From NCBI GenBank assembly GCA_036388675.1, contig DASVRI010000040.1:117032-181031 (forward strand): a DNA stretch of 64,000 nt, read 5' to 3'. The notes under the pieces are model-generated. The model worked only from the letters and a program-made list of their open reading frames with translations, ran no database searches and was not told the origin of the DNA. Below are positions 18,215 to 27,559 of this stretch, piece by piece (position 1 is the stretch's first letter; the number at the start of each line of letters is the position of its first letter). The stretch comes from DASVUS01 sp036388675 (GTDB lineage: Bacteria; Armatimonadota; Abditibacteriia; Abditibacteriales; Abditibacteriaceae). The translations under genes were made by a program, and so were the position numbers.

Positions 18215-18666
18215 TTTGTGGTTTGCGGTTTATCGGTGCATTGCGGGTGCGCGCCTTCGGGCAGTGGCGGCGCTTCAATGCCGGCGCGGGGCAGTGTGCC
18301 TTCCAGTTCCTGTTTCCAGTGCGCTACGTCACCCGCCGGGCCGTAGCAATAAATCATCTTCAACGGGGTGTCGCCGATGTTGGTCAGTTGATGAAACACG
18401 CCGCTTGGAATATAGGCCGCCTGCCCGGTCGTCACGGTCTGGCGCTCTTCGCCCAGACACATTTCGCCGGTGCCTTCGACGATGAAATAAATCTCTTCCT
18501 GTTCCTGATTGTGCCACGGCACCTGGCCGCCGTTTGGCTCAAGCGTGACGAAGCCCATGCAGAAGTTGCTGGCCTGAATATTGGAGACGCCACCGACTAA
18601 ATTCTTGGTCAGGCGCCGCGCCGGATAGGTGCGTCCCGCTGTTTCGTTCAAGTCGGCGATAATCAT
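18211..18666 (-). CDS. Cupin-domain protein
   Basis: The 151-residue protein is a single cupin barrel. Motif 1 residues appear in GGQVPWHNQEQEEIYFIVEG and motif 2 in GVFHQLTNIGDTP, giving a probable metal site (His, Glu, His). It may be an isomerase or sensor of the sugar pathway encoded alongside. Its start overlaps the stop of the DapA-like gene by 4 bp (ATGA), so the two are translationally coupled. Confidence 0.8.
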   Translation of the reverse strand: MIIADLNETAGRTYPARRLTKNLVGGVSNIQASNFCMGFVTLEPNGGQVPWHNQEQEEIYFIVEGTGEMCLGEERQTVTTGQAAYIPSGVFHQLTNIGDTPLKMIYCYGPAGDVAHWKQELEGTLPRAGIEAPPLPEGAHPQCTDKPQTTK

Positions 18667-19673
18667 GCCGCGCCTCCGCTTTGCGTTTCATCCTGAGTAC
18701 TCACGGATGCAGGGCTTGCTTCGATTTCGGCCACCATCGCATCCAGCCGTTCGGAAATATCGCGCAGCACATCGCAGTCGCTTTGCGGGCGCTGCGTGGC
18801 GTTGGGGTGTGGTGTATCGGTGGCGATGCGTCCGCGCAATTTGAGGAACTGCGCCGCGTTATGCTTATAGGCCGGCACCGGCGGGCGAAAAGCGAAGAAG
18901 CCCAGATATTGTAATAAGTCATTGAGGCCGTAGAAACGTGCGTCGCCCGCGGCCCATAGGCGGTCGCGCAGCGCAAACGCTTCGGGAGAAAAGGCCGACA
19001 GTCCCAGCAGGTAATCGCTGCCATACATGACCAGGTCAATGGCGAGGTCGTTCCCCGTGTATACCTTGAATTTGGGGCGAATCTCGTCGCGCAGATCGAG
19101 GCGCTGCAATTCGAGTACTCGGTTGAGGCTCGAATGCTTCATACCCGTGATTTGTGGAATCTGCATCAGCTCACGCACCGTATCAAGATCATAAATCTCG
19201 CCGAACGGCGCGAACATCTCGCCCAGTTCAAACGCGAAAAGCTGCTCGCATTCGGCGGCCACGTCGCGATAGAGCGCGACTTTGGCTTTCTTATCCAGCG
19301 CTTTGAGCGCGCTGCTCTGGAAGAGAATCGGGGTGCCGCCGTGCTCGCGGATTTCAGCTACGGCACGCTTATACAATGTGGCGGCGTCGCCCTGTTGGCC
19401 TTCGATGAAAGCACCGGCCACGAAACGCTTTCCTTTGGCGATGTCGCGCGTGGTGCGCAACACCTGGCGGCGCTCATCGGCTGTGATGAGGTTGGTGTAG
19501 CCGGTGTCCATGTTGACGGCGGGCGCAATTCCGGCTTGGAGGGTGCGCTCGACGTTCGGCGCAAACGACTCCAGGTCGATGTCACCCAGGGCATCGAAAG
19601 GCAGCAGCACGGCGGAGATACCTTCGATGGTGCGTTGCGGTTGAATGCGGCTGATGACAGTGGAAGTTTTCAT
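18663..19673 (-). CDS. DapA/NanA-family aldolase
   Basis: This 336-residue TIM-barrel protein belongs to the dihydrodipicolinate synthase/N-acetylneuraminate lyase superfamily. The Schiff-base lysine is in ITGMKHSSLNR (about residue 180) and substrate-loop features such as VNMDTGYTNLIT occur early. The family contains lyases for keto-deoxy sugars; with a cupin and a Gfo/Idh/MocA dehydrogenase downstream, a sugar-acid role fits better than lysine synthesis. Octamers lie at 18695 and 19113. It is divergent from the lipid-kinase gene across a 161-bp spacer. Confidence 0.8.
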   Translation of the reverse strand: MKTSTVISRIQPQRTIEGISAVLLPFDALGDIDLESFAPNVERTLQAGIAPAVNMDTGYTNLITADERRQVLRTTRDIAKGKRFVAGAFIEGQQGDAATLYKRAVAEIREHGGTPILFQSSALKALDKKAKVALYRDVAAECEQLFAFELGEMFAPFGEIYDLDTVRELMQIPQITGMKHSSLNRVLELQRLDLRDEIRPKFKVYTGNDLAIDLVMYGSDYLLGLSAFSPEAFALRDRLWAAGDARFYGLNDLLQYLGFFAFRPPVPAYKHNAAQFLKLRGRIATDTPHPNATQRPQSDCDVLRDISERLDAMVAEIEASPASVSTQDETQSGGAA

Positions 19674-19834
19674 GGTTCATCGTGTGATGTGCGACGAAAC
19701 TGAGGAGGCACATTCAATATAAACCCGCGACACACCATTTTGCAAGCGCCGTCTCGCAGCGAGTACTCGTTCATCACATGATTGAGCCTGATTGATGTAG
19801 TTCGCTCACATTGACCCGCGCTGTGCCATAATTC

Positions 19835-20758
19835 TTGTCTGTGACACAACAAGAGCTGCGCCGGGCCATCGTGATTTATAATCCGCATTCGGGTGCGTGC
19901 CGCCGTCGCGACCGCGCTGCCGATGTGGCGGCGTTTGTAGCGCAATTGAAAGCACATGGTTTCGTGGCACAAAGTTGGAGCACCGAAGGGCCGGGCGATG
20001 GCAGTGCGTTGGCGCGTCGTGCTGTCGAAAGCGGTGCCGATGTAATTGTTGCCAGCGGCGGCGATGGCACTTTGAACGAAGTGTTGCAGGGCATGGTCGG
20101 CAGCTGCGTGCCGCTCGCGATCTGGCCGTGCGGTACCGCCAATGTGCTGGCGCGCGAACTGAAAATTTCATCGGATGCGAACGCCATTGCGCGCATGGTG
20201 TTTGACGGCAAGCAGCGTCGCGTAGCAATCGGACGTGCGGTGTGGAGCGATGGCGAGAGGTTCTTTTTCCTGATGGCCGGCGTTGGCCTTGATGCCTCGA
20301 TTGTGCGTGCATTGCATCCGGTTGCGAAAGCACGTTGGGGCGAAGGCGCGTTCTGGCTGGCCGGTCTGCAGCACTTTGTGGCGTGGCGTCCGCAAGCGTT
20401 CTGGGTGCAACTTGAAGAGCGTCGCTACAAAAGCGCCTTCACTGTTGTGGGCAATGCGGCGACTTACGCCGGTGGTTTTCGCATCACGCCGCGCGCCCGC
20501 ATGGATGAAGCGCTGCTCGATGTTTGCATTTATCCGCTGCGTTCGTTCGCCTGGCAGTACTCGCAAAACATTGTGGCCTCGTGGCGCGGCAGAAGGCATG
20601 GTGGTGTGGTGTATCGCAAAACCGAATCAGTTAAGATGGAGCCGCTGGCGCAGCACCGCGACAACCCGCCGTGGGTGCAGGTCGATGGCGAGTTGCTGGC
20701 GCCGTTGCCGATGCGCTTTGAAATCGTGCCGGATGCGCTCACCATTTTGATCCCGTAA
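19835..20758 (+). CDS. Diacylglycerol/sphingosine kinase-family lipid kinase
   Basis: The 307-residue protein has the ATP-binding signature of the DAGK catalytic domain: VIYNPHSG at the start, VIVASGGDGTLNEVLQG near residue 75, and GTANVLARE. The C-terminal beta-sandwich ends with VQVDGELLAPLPMRFEIVPDAL. Relatives phosphorylate diacylglycerol, undecaprenol-like or other membrane lipids. The start is TTG 19835; GTG 19841 is an alternative. A PAP2 phosphatase follows after 12 bp, a pairing that suggests lipid phosphate turnover. Confidence 0.85.
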   Translation: MSVTQQELRRAIVIYNPHSGACRRRDRAADVAAFVAQLKAHGFVAQSWSTEGPGDGSALARRAVESGADVIVASGGDGTLNEVLQGMVGSCVPLAIWPCGTANVLARELKISSDANAIARMVFDGKQRRVAIGRAVWSDGERFFFLMAGVGLDASIVRALHPVAKARWGEGAFWLAGLQHFVAWRPQAFWVQLEERRYKSAFTVVGNAATYAGGFRITPRARMDEALLDVCIYPLRSFAWQYSQNIVASWRGRRHGGVVYRKTESVKMEPLAQHRDNPPWVQVDGELLAPLPMRFEIVPDALTILIP

Positions 20759-20770
20759 TATATCACAGCA

Positions 20771-21775
20771 ATGAACGAACAAATTCCCTTTATCCTGGCG
20801 CTACACAACACAACGGCTTTGCAGCCGTTAATGAGGTTCTTCACCTTCCTGGGCAATGAAGAGTTCTTTCTGTTGCTCATCCCATTGGTTTATCTGTGCA
20901 TCGACCGCCGGATTGGTGCTCGGCTCGGATTCATCGTGTTGCTGTGCGATTCTCTGGCGTTTATGCTGAAGTTGTTTTTTCATCTGCCGCGACCTTATTG
21001 GATTGACCCACGCATTCAAGTTGCACAAGGCCTACGCGATACCAGTTACGGTTTGCCATCCAGCCATGCGCAGGTTTCGACTGCGGTGTGGTTTTTCTTC
21101 GCCGCGCATTCGAAGAAAGCCTGGATGTGGATTGTCGCTGCCATCATTGTATTTTTCATTTCGTTATCGCGCGTGTATCTGGGCGTGCATTTTCCGACTG
21201 ATGTCATCGGTGGCTGGATCGTTGGCGCTTTGTTTCTGGTGCTGTTCCTGCGCTATGAAACATCGCTACGCCGCTGGTTCGGTTCGTTCTCGTGGCTACA
21301 GCAAGTTGCATGGTCTTTTATGTTCTCCGTTTTGCTGTTCACCCTGGGATTTGCGTTGCGTCAACTGCTGTCGAGTACTCTCGACCCGGCGCAGTGGGCG
21401 TCAATGACGCAGGGAGAATCGCGCAGCCTGGCGGCGTTGGCCAGTCGCACAGGCGGCTTGTTCGGGCTGGGCGCCGGGCTGGCCATGATGCATCAATGGG
21501 CGCGCTTTGAAGCGGGTGGAACGCTGGCGCAAAGGGTGGCACGTCTGCTCATTTCCCTCGTCGGGTTGATGACTTTGCGCATTGGTTTAAGCAGGGTATT
21601 TCCGTCCGAGCCTGAAGCCGCCGACTGGTTTTTCCGCTTCGTGCGCTACGCTCTCATGACGTGGTGGGTGGCGTTTCTGGCACCGCTCTTGTTTCTTAAG
21701 TTGCGTTTGGTTCAAACGGCCTCGGCAGATTCGGCTGTGGAGCGTCCCTCTTCGGGTACGGTCTCTACAGGCTGA
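20771..21775 (+). CDS. PAP2-family membrane phosphatase
   Basis: This 334-residue protein has at least six hydrophobic helices and the three phosphatase motifs: KLFFHLPRP, the PSSHAQ loop, and SLSRVYLGVHFPTDV. It probably removes phosphate from a lipid (phosphatidate, undecaprenyl diphosphate or similar) at the outer face of the membrane. It follows the lipid kinase. Its last 64 bp overlap the 3' end of the convergent MFS gene, so both tails are coded by the same DNA. Confidence 0.85.
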   Translation: MNEQIPFILALHNTTALQPLMRFFTFLGNEEFFLLLIPLVYLCIDRRIGARLGFIVLLCDSLAFMLKLFFHLPRPYWIDPRIQVAQGLRDTSYGLPSSHAQVSTAVWFFFAAHSKKAWMWIVAAIIVFFISLSRVYLGVHFPTDVIGGWIVGALFLVLFLRYETSLRRWFGSFSWLQQVAWSFMFSVLLFTLGFALRQLLSSTLDPAQWASMTQGESRSLAALASRTGGLFGLGAGLAMMHQWARFEAGGTLAQRVARLLISLVGLMTLRIGLSRVFPSEPEAADWFFRFVRYALMTWWVAFLAPLLFLKLRLVQTASADSAVERPSSGTVSTG

Positions 21776-23085
21776 GGAAACACGCGCTCGCGCACAAAGC
21801 CGATGCACAAAGTGCCCAGCATAAACCACACAATCGCCGTAAGCATGACGGCGCGATATCCCAGCGCCGAGCTGTTGTAATTCGCGATAGTCCAGGCTGC
21901 GACGGCGCCTCCAATAAACGGTGCGATGATCTGCGGCACCGTGTCGGCAAAGCTCCAGATACCCATGTATTTGGCGGGCGCGCCTTCGGGCAGCACGTTG
22001 CACACCAGAGCCATATCGACGGCCATAAACGCGCCGTAACCGAAACCGAAAATACCCGCCGCCACAATCGCCGCGATGATCGAACCGGAAAATGCGAAGC
22101 CCAGCCCGCCCGCAATGCAAATGGCGCAAGTAAAGTAGATGACTCGCTTTTTGGAGAAGCGGTCGCTTGCCATCCCCGCAGGCCACGTCGCGAGGAGACC
22201 TGTCAGGTTGACCAGCATCGCAATTTGAATCTGTCGACCAAAGGCTTCGTCACGCGTCAGGCTGTACACGTTTATCAGGTAATACAACATGAACGGCATG
22301 ATCGTATAAACGCCGGTGTTAATCACAAAGCGCGACATCAAGACCCACACGAAACTCGCCTGCCCGCGCAAATCGACCTGGAACGTTGCATGCAAAGCAT
22401 CGGTGAAGCTTTCGCGAGTACTCGCTTCGGCTGGTAACGGGTCTTCGCGCGTCAGGCTGGCCGTCACAATCATGAACCCGTTAAGCAGCAGAAAGAATGC
22501 GGCGCTCAGCGCATAGAGCGCGTTCTCCTTCAGATACAACAGAGCCATGCCACCGATTACCATGCCGCCGGTGCGCCCGATGAGCGCGAAGAGCCCCATG
22601 TAAGCCGCCGCGCGGCCATGATACTGTGCGGGAATGAGATCGGGCACCAGCGCCTGATAAGGCCCCGTCGCCAAGTTCAACAGAAGTTGCAACAAAAGGA
22701 ACACGGCAAAAAGCTGCGTATAGGTTTGCGCAAATGGGAATAGCAACAACCCGACGTTGGTGCCCAGCACACCGGCGATGAGGAACGGTTTGCGGCGTCC
22801 GGCGCGATGGCGCGAGCGGTCGGACAGCGCACCGAACAACACCTGAGACACCGTTGCGACGAGCGCGCCCATGCTGAGCAACCAACTCAGCTTTTGCGCG
22901 ACGGCGGCTTCCAGTTGCTGCTGCGACATCGCACCCGCTTTGATCGCTGCAACGTAGTCGGCTTCGACCAGCGTTTGCACGCGCGCCTGCAACACGACGG
23001 TGAGCATGGCGCCCCAGAAGAAAGAAACGGCTAAATAGAATATCGAAATCGCCAGATAGTCGCGCGTAGTCGGAGTGCGAATCAC
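21712..23085 (-). CDS. MFS transporter
   Basis: The 457-residue protein has about 12 hydrophobic segments and a loop between helices 2 and 3 with LFGALSDRSRHRAGRRKP, the MFS/GPH-type motif. This fits sugar- or glycoside-proton symporters of the SLC45/GPH-like kind; cargo is unknown. The start is GTG 23085, overlapping the upstream stop as GTGA. Its C-terminal 20 residues (rich in Glu and Ser) are antisense to the end of the PAP2 gene. Confidence 0.8.
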   Translation of the reverse strand: MIRTPTTRDYLAISIFYLAVSFFWGAMLTVVLQARVQTLVEADYVAAIKAGAMSQQQLEAAVAQKLSWLLSMGALVATVSQVLFGALSDRSRHRAGRRKPFLIAGVLGTNVGLLLFPFAQTYTQLFAVFLLLQLLLNLATGPYQALVPDLIPAQYHGRAAAYMGLFALIGRTGGMVIGGMALLYLKENALYALSAAFFLLLNGFMIVTASLTREDPLPAEASTRESFTDALHATFQVDLRGQASFVWVLMSRFVINTGVYTIMPFMLYYLINVYSLTRDEAFGRQIQIAMLVNLTGLLATWPAGMASDRFSKKRVIYFTCAICIAGGLGFAFSGSIIAAIVAAGIFGFGYGAFMAVDMALVCNVLPEGAPAKYMGIWSFADTVPQIIAPFIGGAVAAWTIANYNSSALGYRAVMLTAIVWFMLGTLCIGFVRERVFPQPVETVPEEGRSTAESAEAV

Positions 23086-23885
23086 GAACTTGTCCTTTGC
23101 GTGTGTTGAACGGCGTAACGATACTCCGCAACTTCGTCGATGTCGTAGGCGAGTTCCGGCGCACAGCCGCGAATGGGCTCTCCCGTGCATCCGAGTCCGC
23201 GGCGGCAGCGCTGCAGAATGTGCGCTATGGTTAAACGCTTGAACAAAAATCGCATGATAAATTGCGGGCCCAGCAAGCGTGCCATGCCAATCGGGCTTTT
23301 GCGCGCTGCAAAAGCCGCTTCAAGATGAGGACGGCTTTTCTGCAGCGCCGGTGCATTCAGCAAGAAGGCGCAGCCAATCGCCCATTCGCCATCCTGCAAG
23401 CGCATCCATACGCCGGGCGCATCGGGAAACACGGCTTCATATTCGCGGCGCTCTATCACCGGCACACAGATGTCGAGTTCCGGCGAACACATCTCAATGA
23501 ATTGTGTAAGAGCCTGCGGCCTGAGAAACGGCAGATCGGTCGTGACAACGAGTACTCGGCGCGCCGCATTTTTTTGTGCTTGGAGCCATTCAAGGCCGCG
23601 AAAAATGTTCTCCGGCCCGTCGCTGCCTTCATGCAAAACGATGTCGGCTCCGCGCGCGGCCTCGTGATCTTGCAATTCCGGCGGCCCGATAACAACGATT
23701 CGCCCCATGCAACCCGTCTCACGTAAGGCGTGTATCTCGCGCTCCAGCAGGGTTTCGCCGCGCAGCGGAATCAGCGCTTTGATGGTGGCGCCGGATTCTT
23801 CGGCTAACTCTCCGCTCACGCGACCACCGGCAGGCAGAATGGCATCAATGAGTTGGGTTAAAGGGTCAGTGTGATGTTCGAGCAC
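23082..23885 (-). CDS. MobA-like NTP transferase
   Basis: The 267-residue product begins with a nucleotidyltransferase fold: DAILPAGGRVSGEL, KALIPLRGETLLE, and VVTTDLPFLRP. Such domains activate molybdopterin, sugars or alcohols with a nucleotide. The Gly-rich loop is atypical (AGGRVSGE rather than AGGxGTR), closer to the MobA-like NTP-transferase group. It is coupled to the MFS transporter by a GTGA overlap. A cysteine cluster (RCRRGLGCTGEPIRGC) near residue 225 is unexplained. Confidence 0.7.
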   Translation of the reverse strand: MLEHHTDPLTQLIDAILPAGGRVSGELAEESGATIKALIPLRGETLLEREIHALRETGCMGRIVVIGPPELQDHEAARGADIVLHEGSDGPENIFRGLEWLQAQKNAARRVLVVTTDLPFLRPQALTQFIEMCSPELDICVPVIERREYEAVFPDAPGVWMRLQDGEWAIGCAFLLNAPALQKSRPHLEAAFAARKSPIGMARLLGPQFIMRFLFKRLTIAHILQRCRRGLGCTGEPIRGCAPELAYDIDEVAEYRYAVQHTQRTSS

Positions 23886-23912
23886 AAGTGCAGTATTGCA
23901 ATATTTCTATTC

Positions 23913-25022
23913 TCACCGCGCAACGGGGCGCATATCGACACGGCCACTGGTTACGTGTGTTTTGAGTTCTCGCGAAAGTGCAGCAAGCCGTGACAAAATC
24001 GCTTTTGCTTCGGCAGAGGTTGCCTGACGTGGGCGCGTGTTATCAATCTTCATTGGCACCGCCTGCGCCGCAACGATGCCACTTTTGCGGAGGCGACAGC
24101 GCAGCACGATTGTTTCAGTGGGTGCCGCACCGCGTTCGCGCGCCGGGTCAAAAACGAAATTGCCCAGCGAATAGGCGACCAGCGTGCGATGCACTTTGCG
24201 AGTACTCGCATCACGCGTGACGACCATTTGCAAGCCTTGCAGCACGTGCGGATGATGGCCTAACACCAGGTCGGCACCGGAGCGCGCGGCGACGTGCGCC
24301 AGTTCGGTTTGCAAAGCGCGCGGGCGGTTCGCGTATTCCGTGCCCCAGTGAAACGAGGCCACAACAACATCACTCTGGCGGCGTGCTGCTGATACCACGC
24401 GTCGCACGTTTTCAGCCGAAGCGAAAGCGATGCCTGGCTTTTCATCGTTGGTGAAGACGCCTTCGGGCAGAAACTCGCAAAAGCCGACGAATGCGATGCG
24501 AACACCGCGCACGTTGAGTATTGTTGCGCGCTCGGCTTCGCTGCGGTTGCGACCCGCGCCCGTCCAGCGAATATTGTGGCGTTGCAAGTTTTGCATCGTT
24601 TCCAACAATCCGGTGCGACCGCAATCGAGCGTGTGGTTGTTGGCCAGCGACAGCATATCGAAACCAGCGTCGCGCAGCATGGGCGAGTACTCGGGTTTGG
24701 CTTTGAAGACGAACTGCTTGACAATTTTCGTGCCTTCACTCGCGATGGGGCATTCCAGATTACCGAACGCTACATCGGCGCTCTTTAACATCGGCGCGAC
24801 TTGTCCGAACGGGTAGTGCAGCCCGTGACGTTCAATCTCTTTCGCCACGCCCCGATCGAGCAGAATATCGCCGACCGCGCAGAGGGTTATTTCTGCGTTG
24901 GAAGATGGCGGCTTGGCCCGTATTGTTTGCGCCCTACTATGCCCGGCCATGCGCCCGGCACATAGCAGCACCGGAACCGCAATGCAAAATAAGTGCGGTT
25001 TAGAGGTCATAGTTTTATGCAT
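23913..25022 (-). CDS. CapA-family protein
   Basis: The 369-residue product has a signal-like start and a metallophosphatase fold of the CapA/PgsA group. It shows CAVGDILLDRG, FGNLECPIA, LSLANNHTLDCG, ASFHWGTEY, LGHHPHVLQG and YSLGNFVFD. Family members take part in poly-gamma-glutamate export or are secreted phosphodiesterase-like enzymes; no other pgs genes are near. ATG 25022 and ATG 25010 are both possible starts with no clear ribosome site. Octamers occur at 24200 and 24685. Confidence 0.85.
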   Translation of the reverse strand: MHKTMTSKPHLFCIAVPVLLCAGRMAGHSRAQTIRAKPPSSNAEITLCAVGDILLDRGVAKEIERHGLHYPFGQVAPMLKSADVAFGNLECPIASEGTKIVKQFVFKAKPEYSPMLRDAGFDMLSLANNHTLDCGRTGLLETMQNLQRHNIRWTGAGRNRSEAERATILNVRGVRIAFVGFCEFLPEGVFTNDEKPGIAFASAENVRRVVSAARRQSDVVVASFHWGTEYANRPRALQTELAHVAARSGADLVLGHHPHVLQGLQMVVTRDASTRKVHRTLVAYSLGNFVFDPARERGAAPTETIVLRCRLRKSGIVAAQAVPMKIDNTRPRQATSAEAKAILSRLAALSRELKTHVTSGRVDMRPVAR

Positions 25023-25151
25023 CGTTGTGTCGCGGCTATGCGCCGAGTTTACACCGCGACAACCGCGATAGCCCACCAGAGGCATAACAGCGGCACCAAA
25101 TGGCTTGTGCTGTGTTATCTTAATGCTCAACTCCGCGTAAGGACTTCGCCC

Positions 25152-25706
25152 TTGAGCGCCTACATTTTATTCGGTATTCCGGCTGCGTTTGGAATCTTCC
25201 TCATCGGTATGTATAACGGCCTGATCGGCAAGAAGAATCAGGTGGCCAACGTCTACGCCAGCCTGGACGCCATGTTGCAAAAGCGCTACGACCTCATTCC
25301 CAATTTAGTTTCGACTGTGCAGGGCTACATGAAGCACGAGCGCGAACTGCTGCTTGAGATTGTGCAACTGCGCAATGCCGCCAATACCTCGGCGCGCAGC
25401 CGCTTGCAGGATGAAGACAAAATGTCGGAAAACCTGAAGCAGCTTTTCGCGCTCGCTGAAAACTATCCGCAACTCAAAGCCAGCCAGAACTTTTTGCATT
25501 TGCAGGCGACACTCAACGAAGTGGAAGAGCAAATCTCCGCCGCGCGCCGCGCCTTCAACGCTTCAATTACCGATTACAACAATGCCGTCGAGATGTTTCC
25601 CAGCAGCGTCATGGCCGGCATGATGGGCCTGCAAAAGAAACAGTGGTTCGAAATCGCCGATGAGCAGCGAAAAAACGTGGACATTAGTGGGCAGTTGTCG
25701 GCTTAA
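25152..25706 (+). CDS. LemA-family protein
   Basis: This 184-residue protein has one N-terminal membrane helix (SAYILFGIPAAFGIFLIGMY), then the LemA signature: NGLIGKKNQVANVYASLD, KRYDLIPNLVSTVQGY, and a C-terminal NNAVEMFPSSVMAGM. The start chosen is TTG 25152, with AAGGA eight bases ahead. LemA proteins are membrane-anchored helical bundles of unclear role. It is followed after 15 bp by a DUF3137 protein, a known pairing. Confidence 0.88.
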   Translation: MSAYILFGIPAAFGIFLIGMYNGLIGKKNQVANVYASLDAMLQKRYDLIPNLVSTVQGYMKHERELLLEIVQLRNAANTSARSRLQDEDKMSENLKQLFALAENYPQLKASQNFLHLQATLNEVEEQISAARRAFNASITDYNNAVEMFPSSVMAGMMGLQKKQWFEIADEQRKNVDISGQLSA

Positions 25707-25721
25707 AGGAAGTCTTGCACC

Positions 25722-26753
25722 ATGACCGATCCGAGTACTCATAACGCGACGTGGAGCGACAATACTTTGCGCGATGACACTTTGCACTGCGACACGTCGC
25801 GCGCTGACGCCAATGCCGCGTTGCAAAGCGCGCTGAACGCGGTTGAAAGCGAGCGGCAGCGCCTTGCAAAAGAAGCCACCAATGCAACGATTATCTGGGG
25901 GCTGGCCGTTGCCGCCTTGGGCCTGATTATTGTAATTGGATTTTTCGGCCAGTTCGCGCAGGCATTTCTGTTTCCCATCCTTGCAGGCCTTATCGCAGCA
26001 AGCATCGCTTACAACTCCAAAGCGCAAGAGTATCGCGGTACTTACAAGCTGCTGATCGTTGACCGCGTGGTGCAAATTGTCGGCAGCGAGTTGCGTTACT
26101 CGCCCAGGAGCCACGTCAGCGAACGTGAATATGACGCGAGCCAACTCTTTCGCAGCGCCGACCGCTTCAACGGTGAAGACCTGGTGCAGGGCCGCATGGG
26201 CGCTACTCAGTTGCAGTTCTCCGAAATCCATGCCGAATACCAAACGCGCAACTCGAAGGGGCAGTCGCAATGGCACACCATATTTCGCGGTGTGCTTTTT
26301 ATCGCCGACTTTAACAAGAGCTTTCAAGGCGTCACCATCGTCAAGCCCGATACGGCGCAACGCTTGCTGGGCCGCTTCGGCCAGTCGATGCAGGAGTTCG
26401 GTGAAAAGCTCAACTTCAACCAGCGCGACCTGGTGAAGCTCGAAGACCCTGAGTTCGAAAAGATGTTTGTCGTCTCATCCACCGATCAAATCGAAGCTCG
26501 CTATATTCTCTCGCCGAGCATGATGCGGCGCCTGCTCGACTTGCGGGCGCGACACGGCAACGAACTGCACATCTCATTCATTCTGAACCGCATCTATCTC
26601 GCGCTGCCTCAAAACAGCGACTTGTTCGAGCCGCCGTCGCTGCGCACTCCGCTCACGGTTGATGCCGTGCGCCGCATCATCGCCGATTTGCAATCGGTGC
26701 TGTGCATCGTCGAAGACCTCGACCTGAATACGCGCATCTGGAGCAAGAATTAG
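25722..26753 (+). CDS. DUF3137-family membrane protein
   Basis: The 343-residue protein has a Thr/Asp-rich head, two adjacent hydrophobic helices at about 58-95, and a cytosolic domain with FRGVLFIADFNKSFQG and a Galanin-like FNRIYLALP ending typical of DUF3137 proteins. The family usually travels with LemA, as here. Function is unknown. The octamer at 25733 encodes codons 4-7 (PSTH) just after the start. Confidence 0.8.
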   Translation: MTDPSTHNATWSDNTLRDDTLHCDTSRADANAALQSALNAVESERQRLAKEATNATIIWGLAVAALGLIIVIGFFGQFAQAFLFPILAGLIAASIAYNSKAQEYRGTYKLLIVDRVVQIVGSELRYSPRSHVSEREYDASQLFRSADRFNGEDLVQGRMGATQLQFSEIHAEYQTRNSKGQSQWHTIFRGVLFIADFNKSFQGVTIVKPDTAQRLLGRFGQSMQEFGEKLNFNQRDLVKLEDPEFEKMFVVSSTDQIEARYILSPSMMRRLLDLRARHGNELHISFILNRIYLALPQNSDLFEPPSLRTPLTVDAVRRIIADLQSVLCIVEDLDLNTRIWSKN

Positions 26754-26845
26754 CATTGCGGCGACTGCATCGCGTCGCATATACAAGGCGTGTGACATTT
26801 TCGTAACAACGCTCCCGTTTTAAGGCCTGCGTTACAACGGCTTCA

Positions 26846-27559
26846 TCACAACACATGCGCGCCGTTTTCGATCAATGCGGCGTGCAACGGATGGTCGAAA
26901 ACTTCGATGCGTGGCGCCACTGGCGTGATGAGCGCCGACATGAGCAACGCGTGCAATTCGCCATCGGGCGCGGCGTGCGGCACCACGATGCGGCTGCACA
27001 TCGTCAGAATCCACATGTTGCGTTCGCGGGCGCGTGCTCTGGTCAGGCGCGCGACGCCCTTAAACGGCGAAATTACCGTCATCGCGCCTGCGTCAACGGC
27101 CTCGCGCCACACGGGTGATAAACGCGCGCCCGTCAATTCGCGCGACGCCACGCCGACAATGGGTGCGCCTTCGCGCAGCGCGATGCGAAAAATCTCCTGT
27201 TCAACCGGCGATTGCCAACCCGAAACCAAAATGTCATTCGTCCCCGAATTGCAATGTTCGCTCGCGCTGGAATAACCAACTGTAGGGGCGGGGTTTCCCC
27301 GCCCGTTTTCATCACACCCAGAAAACATCGTGGCGGATGTGGTTGCGATGGCATCGGGCGCGATGGTATTGAGCCGCGAGGCATCGGGCGGGGAAACCCC
27401 GCCCCTACATACATCATTCGCCCAATCTTGCGCGGCTAAAATCAAACTCGCCGGAACACGACGCGAACACAACACGCCCGTCCAGGCGGCGCGGCGTTCC
27501 CACAGAGCGCGCGGCCCCACGCCCGAAATCGCGCCGTCGTGCCAGATGTGCTGCGTCAT
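26846..27559 (-). CDS. DprA/SLOG-like protein with in-frame repeat insertion
   Basis: The 237-residue product resembles short DprA-like proteins of defence islands: GPRALWERRAAWTGVLCSRR, ILVSGWQSPVEQEIFRIAL, and ERNMWILTMCSRIVVPHA. These are Rossmann/SLOG folds thought to bind nucleotides or DNA. Residues about 50-93 (CRGGVSPP to GRGNPAPTV) come from an inserted palindromic repeat pair and split the fold before the DILVSG strand. Its start overlaps the methylase stop (ATGA), so both are one translational unit. Confidence 0.65.
   Translation of the reverse strand: MTQHIWHDGAISGVGPRALWERRAAWTGVLCSRRVPASLILAAQDWANDVCRGGVSPPDASRLNTIAPDAIATTSATMFSGCDENGRGNPAPTVGYSSASEHCNSGTNDILVSGWQSPVEQEIFRIALREGAPIVGVASRELTGARLSPVWREAVDAGAMTVISPFKGVARLTRARARERNMWILTMCSRIVVPHAAPDGELHALLMSALITPVAPRIEVFDHPLHAALIENGAHVL
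27281..27409. repeat. REPIN-like inverted repeat pair, copy 1
   Basis: Two inverted copies of one palindromic repeat bracket about 80 bp: TGTAGGGGCGGGGTTTCCCC at 27281-27300 (continuing to 27305) and its complement at 27385-27409. The unit lies wholly inside the DprA-like gene and keeps the frame open, adding about 43 residues. A second pair lies at 29501-29616 in the adjacent methylase gene. Confidence 0.85.

Noticed and set aside
19811..19834. Promoter TTGACC with CATAAT before the lipid kinase gene
   Set aside because: The two elements are only about 10 bp apart, far too close for a sigma70 promoter.
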